Shown here piece after piece: positions 9,056 to 17,672 of a stretch of 64,000 nt of DNA. Origin of the DNA: Paucibacter sp. PLA-PC-4 (lineage in GTDB: Bacteria > Pseudomonadota > Gammaproteobacteria > Burkholderiales > Burkholderiaceae_C); contig NZ_JAPFGP010000013.1 in assembly GCF_026241155.1 (NCBI RefSeq), positions 62,001 to 126,000 of the forward strand, in the 5' to 3' direction. The position numbers and the translations under genes were made by a program. Numbering within the stretch: the stretch's first letter is position 1; each line of letters begins with the position of its first letter. Below the pieces are notes generated by a model. It was not told the origin of the DNA. It made no database searches and worked only from the letters and a program-made list of their open reading frames with translations.

Positions 9056-10096
9056 ATGAACGCTATCGTCTGGCCCGACCCGGCCCGTGAACAACAGTTG
9101 CTTGCCTGGCTGGCGACGCTTGCCGCCAGCCATGGCCTGCGGCCCGAGACACTGCAGCTGGCCAAGGAAGATGCCAGCACGCGGCGCTATCTGCGACTGC
9201 AGACTGCGGCGGGCGGCTCGCTGATTGTGATGGACGCGCCGCCCCAGCATGGCAGCCAGCGCGCCTTCGTCGAGATCGCCGCACACATGGCCGACTGCGG
9301 ACTCCGAGTGCCGACGGTGCTGGCGGCCGACGAAGGCCTGGGCTTTTTGCTGCTCAGCGATTTCGGCGACCAGCCCTATCTGCAGGCCCTGCAGCAGGCC
9401 ACCATCGCTGAGGCCGACGCGCTGATGCGTGCCGCCATCGCCACGCTGCTGCAGTGGCAGCTCAAGGGCGATGCCAGCCGGCTGCCGGTCTTCGACGAGT
9501 CCTTTGTGCGCCGCGAGCTGCAGATCTTCACCGACTGGTGCGTCGAGCGCGAGTTCTGCCAGCAGTGGAATGCGACCCAGAAGGGCTGGTGGGCGCACAG
9601 CTGCCAGGTCTTGGTCGACAACATCCTGAGCCAGCCCCAGTTAGCGATGCACCGCGACTTCATGCCCCGCAATCTGATGGTGATCGACGGCGGCCCCGGC
9701 GTGCTGGACTTCCAGGACGCGGTGCGCGGCCCGATCAGCTACGACCTGGCCTCGCTGCTGCGCGACACCTTCGTCTCCTGGGATGAGGAGCGCGAGTTGG
9801 ACTGGGCGATCCGCTATTGGGAGCAGGCGCGCCAGCTGGGCCTGCCGGTGCATGAGGACTTCGGCGAGTTCTGGCGTCAACTGGAATGGACCGGTCTGCA
9901 GCGCCATCTGAAGATCCTCGGCCTGTTCTGCCGCCTCAAGCAGCGCGACGGCAAGCCCGCCTATGCAGAGGATCTGCCGCGCTTCTTCGCCTATGCGATC
10001 AAGGTCACGACCCGCTATGTCCAACTCTCTCCTCTGACCCATCTGCTGGAGGGCCTGCGCGGCAATTTGGTGCAGACTGGCTTCAGCCTGCGCTGA
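9056..10096 (+). CDS. amgK: N-acetylmuramate/N-acetylglucosamine anomeric kinase, AmgK type
   Basis: A 346-residue aminoglycoside-phosphotransferase-fold kinase. The catalytic Brenner motif is HRDFMPRNL and the metal-binding DFQD follows. In Pseudomonas and relatives AmgK phosphorylates MurNAc and GlcNAc at C1 for peptidoglycan recycling, working with the uridylyltransferase MurU. It is divergent from lptD, as is common in beta- and gammaproteobacteria. MurU is usually the next gene, but here a LysR regulator on the opposite strand takes that place. The ATG at 9056 is preferred over upstream in-frame ATGs because MNAIVWPDPAR begins the conserved region. Substrate is inferred from family and context. 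Confidence 0.85.
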   Translation: MNAIVWPDPAREQQLLAWLATLAASHGLRPETLQLAKEDASTRRYLRLQTAAGGSLIVMDAPPQHGSQRAFVEIAAHMADCGLRVPTVLAADEGLGFLLLSDFGDQPYLQALQQATIAEADALMRAAIATLLQWQLKGDASRLPVFDESFVRRELQIFTDWCVEREFCQQWNATQKGWWAHSCQVLVDNILSQPQLAMHRDFMPRNLMVIDGGPGVLDFQDAVRGPISYDLASLLRDTFVSWDEERELDWAIRYWEQARQLGLPVHEDFGEFWRQLEWTGLQRHLKILGLFCRLKQRDGKPAYAEDLPRFFAYAIKVTTRYVQLSPLTHLLEGLRGNLVQTGFSLR

Positions 10097-11072
10097 CCGA
10101 ATCGCCGCAGACGCCAGGGTTGGTCTCGCAGCCGGCGGCTGCCAGCCAGGGGTCGCGGTCCTCGCCGCCGAAGACCTCGACCAGGAAGTCGAGGAAGGCG
10201 CGGGTGCGCGCCGGTACGTACTTGCGCGTCGGCATCGCTGCCCAGATCGTGAAGCTGAACAGCCGCCACTCGGGCAGCACGCGTTCCAGCGCATGCTCCA
10301 TCAGAGCGTCCTCGATCAGAAAGGACGGCAGGCCCGCCACACCCAGCCCGTGTAGCGCGGCGGCGTAATTGGTGTCCATATGCGCGGTGGCCAGCACCGG
10401 CCGCTTAGGCATCAGGGTTAGGCTTTCGCCGCCCGGCTCGTCATCGCCCCAAACGCCGCGCTGGAACACGATGCCGCGCTGCAGCTCGGAGACCGGTGGC
10501 AGCAGTGAATCGTGATCACGCAGATCATTCGGATGATGGGGCCGGCCGCGCTTGTTCAAATACTCGGGCGAGGCGCACAGAATCACCTCGGTGCGCGCCA
10601 GCCGCCGAGCCACGAACTCGCCGTCCAGCGGATGGCGGGTGTGCAGAATCGTCAGATCAAAGGCCTCGTCCACCGTCTCGATGCCGCCGGGTGAGCTCAG
10701 CTCCACCGAGACCTGCGGGTAGAGCTTGTGGAACTTGGGCAGATGCTTGGCCAACTGATGCACCGCGATCGCCGGCGGCACCAGCACACGCAGATGGCCG
10801 CGCGGCTCGGTAGTCGCGGTGGTCGCCAGGGCCTCGGCCTCATCGACTTCGACCAAGATGCGGCGGGCCCGCTCCAGATAGGCCTCGCCGATATCGGTCA
10901 GCGCCAGGCGGCGGGTGGTGCGGTTGATCAGGCGAGCGCCCAGATGCTCCTCCAGCTCAGCCACCAGCCGGGTCACGACGGCCGGCGCCAGGTCCAGGGC
11001 GCGCGCGGCGGCGGCAAAACTGCCCTCGTCGATGACGCGGACGAAAACACGCAAGGCTCGGAGCTGGTCCAT
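10083..11072 (-). CDS. LysR family transcriptional regulator
   Basis: A 329-residue LTTR. The N-terminal winged helix-turn-helix (MDQLRALRVFVRVIDEGSFAAAARAL, about residues 1-60, described here in parts) is followed by the PBP2-like effector domain typical of the CrgA/YafC branch. Its 3' end overlaps the convergent amgK end by 14 bases. The divergent neighbour, 207 bases away, is an atypical response regulator. LTTRs often control the divergent gene, but no metabolic target is evident, so the regulon is unknown. Confidence 0.9.
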   Translation of the reverse strand: MDQLRALRVFVRVIDEGSFAAAARALDLAPAVVTRLVAELEEHLGARLINRTTRRLALTDIGEAYLERARRILVEVDEAEALATTATTEPRGHLRVLVPPAIAVHQLAKHLPKFHKLYPQVSVELSSPGGIETVDEAFDLTILHTRHPLDGEFVARRLARTEVILCASPEYLNKRGRPHHPNDLRDHDSLLPPVSELQRGIVFQRGVWGDDEPGGESLTLMPKRPVLATAHMDTNYAAALHGLGVAGLPSFLIEDALMEHALERVLPEWRLFSFTIWAAMPTRKYVPARTRAFLDFLVEVFGGEDRDPWLAAAGCETNPGVCGDSVSAG

Positions 11073-11279
11073 GGGGGGCTGAGGCTGGGCCTCTGCAGGT
11101 AGTGGGCGCGACCCAGTCTAAGTGATCACAGAGACCGGCATCCGGTTGGGCTCACGGGGCGGCCATCGCACAACGACGCCAGTCGGCATCGGCCCCTCAT
11201 CCAGGGGGTCCCCGGGTCACGGGGTTGCCGCGTCCCCTGAAGCCGGGACAATCGGCCCGCCTCTCACCCCGCCCAGCGC

Positions 11280-11960
11280 ATGCCTTCCGTCTATCTCCTA
11301 CGTCGTACCCCTCTAGCGCTGCGCCAGGCCCGAGCCGCCCTGTTTGATGAACTGCCGAGCTGGCATTGCGTCGGTGTCAGCACCCAAATGCATGAGGCCC
11401 TGCCGCAGGTCGAGCGCCTGCGCCCCGACATCGTCGTCTGCGATCTGCACTTGATCAACGGCCATGCCGTCGCACTGCTGCGCCGTCTGGAGCGGGCGCG
11501 GCCTCGGCTGATGCTGCTGACGACGCTGGCCGACGACAACTTACTGTTCGAGTCGCTATGTGGCGGTGCCCAGGGCTACTGGCTAGACGCAGGCGGGGCC
11601 AAGGGGCTGGGGCAAGCGCTGCAGGACTTCCAGCAGCGCCGCGCCACGATGTCGCCAGCGCTGGCGCGTCAAACGCTAGCGAGCTTCGGCCTGCTGCGCA
11701 GCGACCTAAAGCTGGCGCACAACGTCGGCTCGGCGCATGACCTGGCCCCTGCGGCGCCGGGCTGCCTGCTCAGCAAGGCCGAACAGCATCTGCTGAGCAT
11801 GCTGGCCCAGGGCCTGCTGGAAGGCGAAATCGCTCAGTGCTGGCAGACCAGCCCGGCCGACATCGGTCAGCGCCTGGCCTATATCTACGCGGCGCTGCAT
11901 CGCCAGCAGCAGGTCGCCCCGCAGGGCTTCATCAGATCGTCGGCGGCGCCGTATCGATGA
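11280..11960 (+). CDS. NarL/LuxR-like response regulator with a degenerate receiver
   Basis: A 226-residue protein with an N-terminal receiver-like domain (1-115) and a C-terminal segment (about 160-215) resembling a LuxR-type helix-turn-helix (LSKAEQHLLSMLAQG ... IGQRLAYIYAALHR). The phospho-acceptor Asp55 (VVCDLHL) is kept. The acidic pair that binds Mg2+ near residue 8 is replaced by Arg-Arg (VYLLRRTPL), and the conserved Lys after GAQGY is replaced by Asp103. Normal two-component phosphorylation is therefore unlikely; it may work as a pseudo-receiver. No partner kinase lies next to it. Its 3' end overlaps the convergent GST gene by 29 bases. Confidence 0.75.
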   Translation: MPSVYLLRRTPLALRQARAALFDELPSWHCVGVSTQMHEALPQVERLRPDIVVCDLHLINGHAVALLRRLERARPRLMLLTTLADDNLLFESLCGGAQGYWLDAGGAKGLGQALQDFQQRRATMSPALARQTLASFGLLRSDLKLAHNVGSAHDLAPAAPGCLLSKAEQHLLSMLAQGLLEGEIAQCWQTSPADIGQRLAYIYAALHRQQQVAPQGFIRSSAAPYR

Positions 11961-12561
11961 AACTCGTGCGGGTCGACAGCTTGTCGAACAGGCGCGCCAG
12001 ATTGGGATGGGGGCCACGCCAGTCGATGCCGGGGAAGCGGAAGTCCAGATAGCCCAGTGCACAGCCGACCGCGATATCGGCCAGCGTAAAGTGATTGCCC
12101 GAGCACCAATTCTTTTCGCCCAGGCCCTGGCCCATGGCTTGCAAGGCCGCCATCACCTTGCTCATCTGGCGCTCGACCCAGACAGCGCTGCGCTGCTCGG
12201 CCGTGCGGCCGACCCAGGTCTGCTCTAGGCGCGCCAGGATGGACGCATCCATCAAGCCATCGGCCAGCGCCTCCCAGGTGCGCACCTCGGTGCGCTCGCG
12301 GCCGCGCTCGGGGATCAGCTTGCCGACCGGCGACAGGGTATCCACATACTCAACGATCACGCGCGAGTCGAACACCGCCCCGGTGATCGCGTCCTGGCCT
12401 TCCATCACCAGGCAGGGCACCTTACCCAGCGGGTTCATCTTCATGATGGCGTCGCTGGACCAGACGTCTTCCAGCACAAGCTGATAGTCGAGCTTTTTTT
12501 CCGCCATCACGACGCGGACTTTGCGGACGTAGGGGCTGGCGAGGGATCCGATGAGTTTCAT
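11932..12561 (-). CDS. glutathione S-transferase family protein
   Basis: A 209-residue cytoplasmic protein with the GST architecture. The N-terminal thioredoxin-like domain holds SPYVRKVRVV, MNPLGKVPCL with the cis-Pro, and FDSRVIVEY, which binds the glutathione gamma-glutamyl group. An all-helical C-terminal domain ends in ADIAVGCALGYLDFR. It resembles the YibF-like bacterial GSTs, whose substrates are unknown. The start MKLIGSLASPY is the usual one. It converges on and overlaps the degenerate response regulator. Confidence 0.92.
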   Translation of the reverse strand: MKLIGSLASPYVRKVRVVMAEKKLDYQLVLEDVWSSDAIMKMNPLGKVPCLVMEGQDAITGAVFDSRVIVEYVDTLSPVGKLIPERGRERTEVRTWEALADGLMDASILARLEQTWVGRTAEQRSAVWVERQMSKVMAALQAMGQGLGEKNWCSGNHFTLADIAVGCALGYLDFRFPGIDWRGPHPNLARLFDKLSTRTSFIDTAPPTI

Positions 12562-12767
12562 GTCAGGCTTGTGTCGGACGGACTGTCCATTTCGAAAAGA
12601 TTCTAGCGAAGCACATGTTGTGCGCCAGGCTGTACAAAGCCCCGGAACTGGTGCATGCAGACATCCCCCGAAGGTCCCCCTTGTCAGCCCTGCGGCCCGG
12701 CCTCAGACTTCTGGCCCGGCAGGCGGCTCAGACCGCCGCAACGGCAAAAGTCAACAAGGGAGGAACG

Positions 12768-13910
12768 ATGAACGAACAATTTTCCGCCGCCCAACCGCAG
12801 GGATCGGCCGCCGGCCCGCGCGAGCTGCCCATCGAATTCAGTGCCTCGGGCAGCGAATACTTCCGCATCTGGATCGTCAACCTGCTGCTGATCATCGTCA
12901 CGCTGGGGCTGTACCTGCCCTTCGCCAAGGCTCGCCGGCTCAGCTATTTCTACAGCAACACTTTGGTCGATGGCCAGGCCCTGGCCTTCCACGGCAACCC
13001 CTGGAAGATGTTCCGCGGCTTCGTGCTGCTGGCAGTGCTGATGCTGGTCTACGGCATCTCGGGCCAGATCTCGCCGACGGCCGGTGTGGCCGCTTTCCTG
13101 ATCCTTGCGGCGGTCTGGCCGGCGCTGTGGCGGGCGGGTCTGCAGTTCCGCCTGGCCAACACCAGCTGGCGCGGCCTGCGCTTTGCCTTCACTGGCGATT
13201 TGCGTCAGGCCTATCTGGCAATGCTGCCGGCCTATTTGCCGGCAGCGTTGATTGTCGTGGTCTCGCTGCTCAACGGCGAGGCGCTGGAGAGCAAGAGTTT
13301 CACGCCGGCCCAAGGCGTGATCGGCGCGGCCACCCTTCTGATCATCCTGTTGACGCCCTGGACCCTGAGCCTGAGCAAGCGCTACCAGCAAAGCCACTAC
13401 GCGCTGGCCGGTCAGCATTCGCGGTTTGGTGTGGGCACCGGCGCCTTCTACCTGCTGATGCTGAAGTTCATGCTGTTCATGATCGGCTACGCCCTGCTGG
13501 CCGGCGCAGTGCTGGCCGGCGCCTACTTCCTGCTGCAGGCACCGCTGCTGGTAGCGCCGCTGGCTCTGCTGGCGTATCTGGGTCTGTTCGCCTTGGTGGG
13601 CCCCTTCTTCACGGTAGCCCTGCAAAACATGGTGTGGCGCGGCACCAGCAGCGCCGGACTGCGATTTGACAGCCAGTTGCGGCTGCGCGCTTTTGCCTGG
13701 TTGAACCTGAAGAACTGGTTGTTGACCGCACTGACGCTCGGCCTGTACCGCCCGTTCGCGGTGGTGCACGCCAACCGCATGCGCCTGGAAGCCGTCAGCC
13801 TGCGCGTCAACGGCGACATCGATGGGTGGGTGGCGCGCAAGAGCGCCCAACACCAGGATGCCAGCGGCGACGCTGCCGGCGATTTCTTCGGCATCGACAT
13901 GGGCTTCTGA
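12768..13910 (+). CDS. DUF898 (YjgN-like) inner membrane protein
   Basis: A 380-residue polytopic membrane protein of the DUF898/YjgN family. A duplicated unit is recognisable: FRIWIVNLLLIIVTLGLY near residue 25 and FAWLNLKNWLLTALTLGLYRPFA near the C-terminus, each followed by R-rich cytoplasmic segments. The ATG at 12768 has a strong Shine-Dalgarno, AAGGGAGGAACG, directly upstream, whereas the upstream in-frame extension is not membrane-like. It is followed after 4 bases by an M48 peptidase gene, and the pair DUF898 plus M48 peptidase recurs in proteobacteria. Its function is not established. Confidence 0.9.
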   Translation: MNEQFSAAQPQGSAAGPRELPIEFSASGSEYFRIWIVNLLLIIVTLGLYLPFAKARRLSYFYSNTLVDGQALAFHGNPWKMFRGFVLLAVLMLVYGISGQISPTAGVAAFLILAAVWPALWRAGLQFRLANTSWRGLRFAFTGDLRQAYLAMLPAYLPAALIVVVSLLNGEALESKSFTPAQGVIGAATLLIILLTPWTLSLSKRYQQSHYALAGQHSRFGVGTGAFYLLMLKFMLFMIGYALLAGAVLAGAYFLLQAPLLVAPLALLAYLGLFALVGPFFTVALQNMVWRGTSSAGLRFDSQLRLRAFAWLNLKNWLLTALTLGLYRPFAVVHANRMRLEAVSLRVNGDIDGWVARKSAQHQDASGDAAGDFFGIDMGF

Positions 13911-13914
13911 CGCC

Positions 13915-14943
13915 GTGGATCAACATCCGATCCTGCCGCTGGACTTCTTCGATGGCCGCAGCGCCCGCCCCCAGCCGGTGCAGGCCTGGGTCGAGCCCGG
14001 CACGCTGCGACTGCGCAATGCCGAGGGTCAGATCTTGAGCTACCCGCTGCGCCGGGTGCGCTGGCCCGAGCGCCAGCGCCACGGCCAGCGCCAGGCCCAG
14101 CTGCCCGACGGCGCCGTGCTCAGCGCCGTCGATGCCCGCGCTTGGGATGACTGGGCGCGCGCCAGCGGCATCGACGACTCCATGACCGTGCGCTGGATGC
14201 AAAGCTGGCGCCTGGTCACGGCGGCGCTGCTGCTGCTGATGCTGAGCCTGGCGGCCGCCTGGCGCTGGGGCATACCCTGGAGCGCAGGCGCCATCGTGAC
14301 CCTGCTGCCGGCACAGGCCGAGCGGCAGATCGGCAGCCAGGCTATGCAAAGCTTCGACACGCGCTGGTTCAAGCCCAGCACGCTGGCGCCAGCGCGCCAA
14401 CAGGCCATCGCGGCCGACTTTGCAGCGCTGCTGAGCGCAGGCGGACAGCCGACCCCGGCTTATCAGCTGCATTTCCGCAGCGCCGGCAAGGAGCTGGGAC
14501 CTAATGCGCTGGCCCTGCCCGGCGGCCACATCGTGCTGACGGACGCGCTGGCCGAGCTGCTGGTCGACCAGCCCGACGCGCTGGCCGGTGTACTGGCCCA
14601 TGAGCTGGGCCATGTACAGCAACGCCACGGACTGCGCATGGTAGTGCAGGCCAGTCTGCTGGCCAGCATGGCCGGCCTGGTGGTGGGCGATTTCTCGGCT
14701 GTGCTGGTAGGCATCCCGACGGTGCTGGGCCAGCAGGCCTACTCACGCGATTTCGAGCGCGAGGCCGATGCCTATGCGCGCGAGCTGCTGCGTGCCGGCG
14801 CACGCTCACCGACAGCGATGCTGATCTTCTTCGAGCGTATCGAGGGCTACAAGAAGGAGCACAGCCCGCCGACCCTGCCGATCGCGCTGGCCAGCCACCC
14901 GGCACACGAGGAGCGCAAGCGCTTCTTCGGCGCCGCGCCTTGA
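13915..14943 (+). CDS. M48 family membrane metallopeptidase
   Basis: A 342-residue zinc peptidase. One strong transmembrane helix (about 99-118) is followed by the peptidase domain with the zinc motif HELGH at 229-233 and the third ligand in FEREADAYA. This places it among HtpX/Oma1-like M48 enzymes that act in membrane or periplasmic quality control. I take the GTG at 13915 (VDQHPILPLDFF), 4 bases after the DUF898 stop; an upstream ATG lies deep in the preceding gene. Tight spacing indicates an operon with and a functional link to the DUF898 protein. Confidence 0.9.
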   Translation: MDQHPILPLDFFDGRSARPQPVQAWVEPGTLRLRNAEGQILSYPLRRVRWPERQRHGQRQAQLPDGAVLSAVDARAWDDWARASGIDDSMTVRWMQSWRLVTAALLLLMLSLAAAWRWGIPWSAGAIVTLLPAQAERQIGSQAMQSFDTRWFKPSTLAPARQQAIAADFAALLSAGGQPTPAYQLHFRSAGKELGPNALALPGGHIVLTDALAELLVDQPDALAGVLAHELGHVQQRHGLRMVVQASLLASMAGLVVGDFSAVLVGIPTVLGQQAYSRDFEREADAYARELLRAGARSPTAMLIFFERIEGYKKEHSPPTLPIALASHPAHEERKRFFGAAP

Positions 14944-14985
14944 AATACGGGGCCTAGGCCGGATTGCGAACTAACGATCTGCCGC

Positions 14986-16236
14986 TCAGAAGCGGTGCAC
15001 GAGATTGAGCGAGTAGGCGCTGGCGTCCTTGCCCGGCTTGTCGGTGAAGCCGTAGAGCAGGCCTTGCGAGTAAGGCAGCACCTGCTGGCCGGTCTTGTTG
15101 TCCACATAGCTGGCAGAGAGCCAGACCGAGGTGCGCTTTGAGAACATATGCTCCAGAGCTACGCCGCCGATTGCCGCCTCGCGCGCCGCCACGGAATCGT
15201 TGTAGGCACCATAGCTCACGATCACTCGGTTGCGCTCGTTGACCAGGTAATGCACGCCACCATAGGCCAGATGGCCATCGAAGCCCAGATTGCTGGCAAT
15301 CTGAGTGCCGTAAGCCAGGAAGGCCGGCTTCAGCGCCGCCGGGATCGCGGTGTTGGCATTGAGCTGCGCGCGCAGCTGGGCGCCCAGGATGGGGTGCTTG
15401 TCTTTGGCGCTAACCACGACGCCGGTGACTTTCCACGGGCCGGTCGAATAGCTGGCACCGACAATGGTGTTCTCCAGCGAGTTCAGTCCCTCGGAAGTCT
15501 TGCGGCGCTGATGGCCCACGCCGATGTCAAACCCTCCGGTGGCATAGCCAGCGCTAACGCCCCAGAAGCGCCCCGGGCCGACCTCGCCCTCACCGGCACC
15601 CAGCATCGCGTTGAAGCGAAAGCCGCTCATCTCAGCCACATATTGCAGCGAGTTGTCGATGCGTACTTCCAGGCCGGTGGGCACGGACAGGGTCGCCAGG
15701 GCGTTGCCGATATTGCCAGCCTGATGCGGATCGAAACGGCCATAAGTGGCGAACGCCGGGCTGTACTGACGGCCCGCCAGGACCGCGCCAACCGGGGTGA
15801 CGACGCCGGCCCAGGCCTGGCGATGCCAGAACCGGTTGTTCAGCGAAGCCGCCAGCGAAGCGCCCAGCGCGGGCTCCAACTGCGAGCGTATGGTGTTGGG
15901 CACACCCACAAGCGCGCGTGCCGGGATCGCGAAGCCCGAGATCGGGGTCTGCTGGTTCTGTGAACCGGTGTCAGCGTAGAGCTGGTGCTCCAAGGTGAAC
16001 ATCGCACGCCAGCCGCCACCCAGGTCCTCGTTACCACGCAGGCCCAGGCGCGAGCCCAGCTGGGTGCCGCTGGAGACGAAGCGACGGGTCTTGTCGCCGT
16101 AGCCATCGATCGCAGTCACGCCCACATCGATGATGCCGTAGAGATGCACGCCGCTCTCGGCGCTTTGCTGCGCCTGGGCGGCACCGCAAGACAGCATGGC
16201 AGCCAGGGCCAAGATGGCTTTGTTGTTCTGTGTCAT
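14986..16236 (-). CDS. Gram-negative general porin
   Basis: A 416-residue outer membrane porin of the burkholderial type. A signal peptide (ILALAAMLSCGAAQAQ) is followed by the start SGVHLYGIIDVGVTA, typical of these porins, then RFVSSGTQLGSRLGLRGNEDLG (given here in part) and alternating amphipathic strands. It ends with NLVHRF, the terminal Phe needed for BAM recognition. It starts 25 bases after the SGNH lipoprotein gene on the same strand, so the two are probably co-transcribed. Confidence 0.93.
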   Translation of the reverse strand: MTQNNKAILALAAMLSCGAAQAQQSAESGVHLYGIIDVGVTAIDGYGDKTRRFVSSGTQLGSRLGLRGNEDLGGGWRAMFTLEHQLYADTGSQNQQTPISGFAIPARALVGVPNTIRSQLEPALGASLAASLNNRFWHRQAWAGVVTPVGAVLAGRQYSPAFATYGRFDPHQAGNIGNALATLSVPTGLEVRIDNSLQYVAEMSGFRFNAMLGAGEGEVGPGRFWGVSAGYATGGFDIGVGHQRRKTSEGLNSLENTIVGASYSTGPWKVTGVVVSAKDKHPILGAQLRAQLNANTAIPAALKPAFLAYGTQIASNLGFDGHLAYGGVHYLVNERNRVIVSYGAYNDSVAAREAAIGGVALEHMFSKRTSVWLSASYVDNKTGQQVLPYSQGLLYGFTDKPGKDASAYSLNLVHRF

Positions 16237-16261
16237 GGGAATTCTCCTTGTCGGTGCGGTC

Positions 16262-17419
16262 TCAGCGCACCCAGCCCTTGGTCTTCAGTGCGTCGTAAAT
16301 CGCATTGCCGAACTTGGCATGCGAGGCCACCGTCGGATGCACGCCATCGGCGAACAGCGAGGTCGCGGCAGGCGCCACCGCCGCCGGGAAGTAGGTGCTA
16401 AACACACCCGGGATCTCGAAGCAGACCAGCGAGGTGTTGTTGGTCTTGGCCGGGTCGCAGACCGGCACCGCGACGTTGGTGAAGCCGTTGGCGGCCGGGT
16501 TGTCGTAGTACTGGGCCGACAGCGCGGCGGCATCAAACAGCATCACACCGGTGTCCATCAGCGCCAGCTCCTTCATCAGCTGGTCGTTGAAGGCCTTAAC
16601 GAAGGTCGACATCAAGGTGCGGCCCGAGGCACCGACCTGGGCGCTCTGGCCCATCGGCGACTTGGCAGAATCCGGCAAAGTCATGACGACGATGCGCTGC
16701 GCACCGGCCGCCCGGGCGCGCTTGGTCTGCTCCAGCAGAGCCAGCGCGGCCTGCTCCATCTCGATCACATATTTGCCGGCGATCGCCTGCTGCAGCGCGG
16801 CGATCTGGGCGGCCGACTGCCCGGCCATCGTGGCGGCGGTCACGGCTGCGGTGATCTCGGGCCCGGCCAGTGCCAGGTTGTGGAACACATCGTTGTTGCC
16901 GCCCCAGAAGACCACCAGGTCGGTAGCCGTGAAGCTGCCCTTGGCCAGCGCGCGGTCCACCTGCTGGACCACGGGCACGGCAGTGGCGCCGGTGCAGGCT
17001 CCGGCGGCGTTCGGGCTACAACCGATGCCAGGCTGCTTGGCCACACGCGAGCCGCCCTGGGCGTAGTTAGTCGCGTTGGGAGCGGTGCTGATTTGGGCCG
17101 GCACCGGGAAGCTGGTGCCGTACTCAAAGCGCTCGTTGACGATGGTCGTGCCCAGCTTGCCGGCCAGCACCTCGACCCACACGGCGCCGGCGCTGTTGGT
17201 GAACTTACCAACCGGGGCCGCCGCGATCGCGCCGCCAGTGGCCTGGGCCACGGCCGCCTGGGCGAACTTGGTGTAGGTGCCGCCATCGGTCAGGCTGTCG
17301 CCAAAGGCGACGATGCGGGTGGTCTCGTTGCTGCTGGGGGCAGGCGGCGAGCTCTCGCCACCACCACAGGCGGCCAGCACGGCCAGGCTCAAGGCGCCAA
17401 ACGCCAAACGGATGTTCAT
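16262..17419 (-). CDS. SGNH/GDSL-type esterase lipoprotein
   Basis: A 385-residue exported lipid hydrolase candidate. The lipobox LAVLAAC gives Cys18 as the lipidation site. The nucleophile motif is FGDSLTDGG with Ser42, block III is GGNND, and the acid/base pair is in ADGVHPT near the C-terminus. All four SGNH blocks are recognisable, so hydrolase activity is likely; the substrate (lipid, acylated sugar or ester) is not known. It is upstream of the porin in a likely two-gene operon. A perfect 10-bp hairpin lies just before its ribosome-binding site (GGAGACACTCCC before the ATG). Confidence 0.88.
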   Translation of the reverse strand: MNIRLAFGALSLAVLAACGGGESSPPAPSSNETTRIVAFGDSLTDGGTYTKFAQAAVAQATGGAIAAAPVGKFTNSAGAVWVEVLAGKLGTTIVNERFEYGTSFPVPAQISTAPNATNYAQGGSRVAKQPGIGCSPNAAGACTGATAVPVVQQVDRALAKGSFTATDLVVFWGGNNDVFHNLALAGPEITAAVTAATMAGQSAAQIAALQQAIAGKYVIEMEQAALALLEQTKRARAAGAQRIVVMTLPDSAKSPMGQSAQVGASGRTLMSTFVKAFNDQLMKELALMDTGVMLFDAAALSAQYYDNPAANGFTNVAVPVCDPAKTNNTSLVCFEIPGVFSTYFPAAVAPAATSLFADGVHPTVASHAKFGNAIYDALKTKGWVR

Positions 17420-17431
17420 GGGAGTGTCTCC

Positions 17432-17456
17432 TGCGCATGAGGCTCGCTCATGCGCA
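17432..17456 (-). promoter_or_regulatory. perfect hairpin in the 5' leader of the SGNH lipoprotein gene
   Basis: Arms TGCGCATGAG and CTCATGCGCA enclose a 5-base loop. The hairpin ends 13 bases before the ATG and immediately before the GGAG ribosome-binding site. It could mask or expose the site or act as an operator; a role is inferred only from position. The rest of the 253-base gap to codA shows nothing else I can name. Confidence 0.4.
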
Positions 17457-17672
17457 AGCCTGTTTTGTATCTAGCGAAAGAGCATGCCATAGGCGGGGTC
17501 AGGCCCGGCTAGGGTTTTCAGGCGAAGACGGGACCGATGTGCTGGCTCGGGAAAGCGCACCCGACCCGCAACGACCGGCGCCACCGCACCGCGCGGCCGG
17601 GCTAGAGCCGCAGCTCTATTCCCTGCCGAGCCACGGCAGCCTGTGCCTTGCGCGCAACACCGCTCGGCATCC

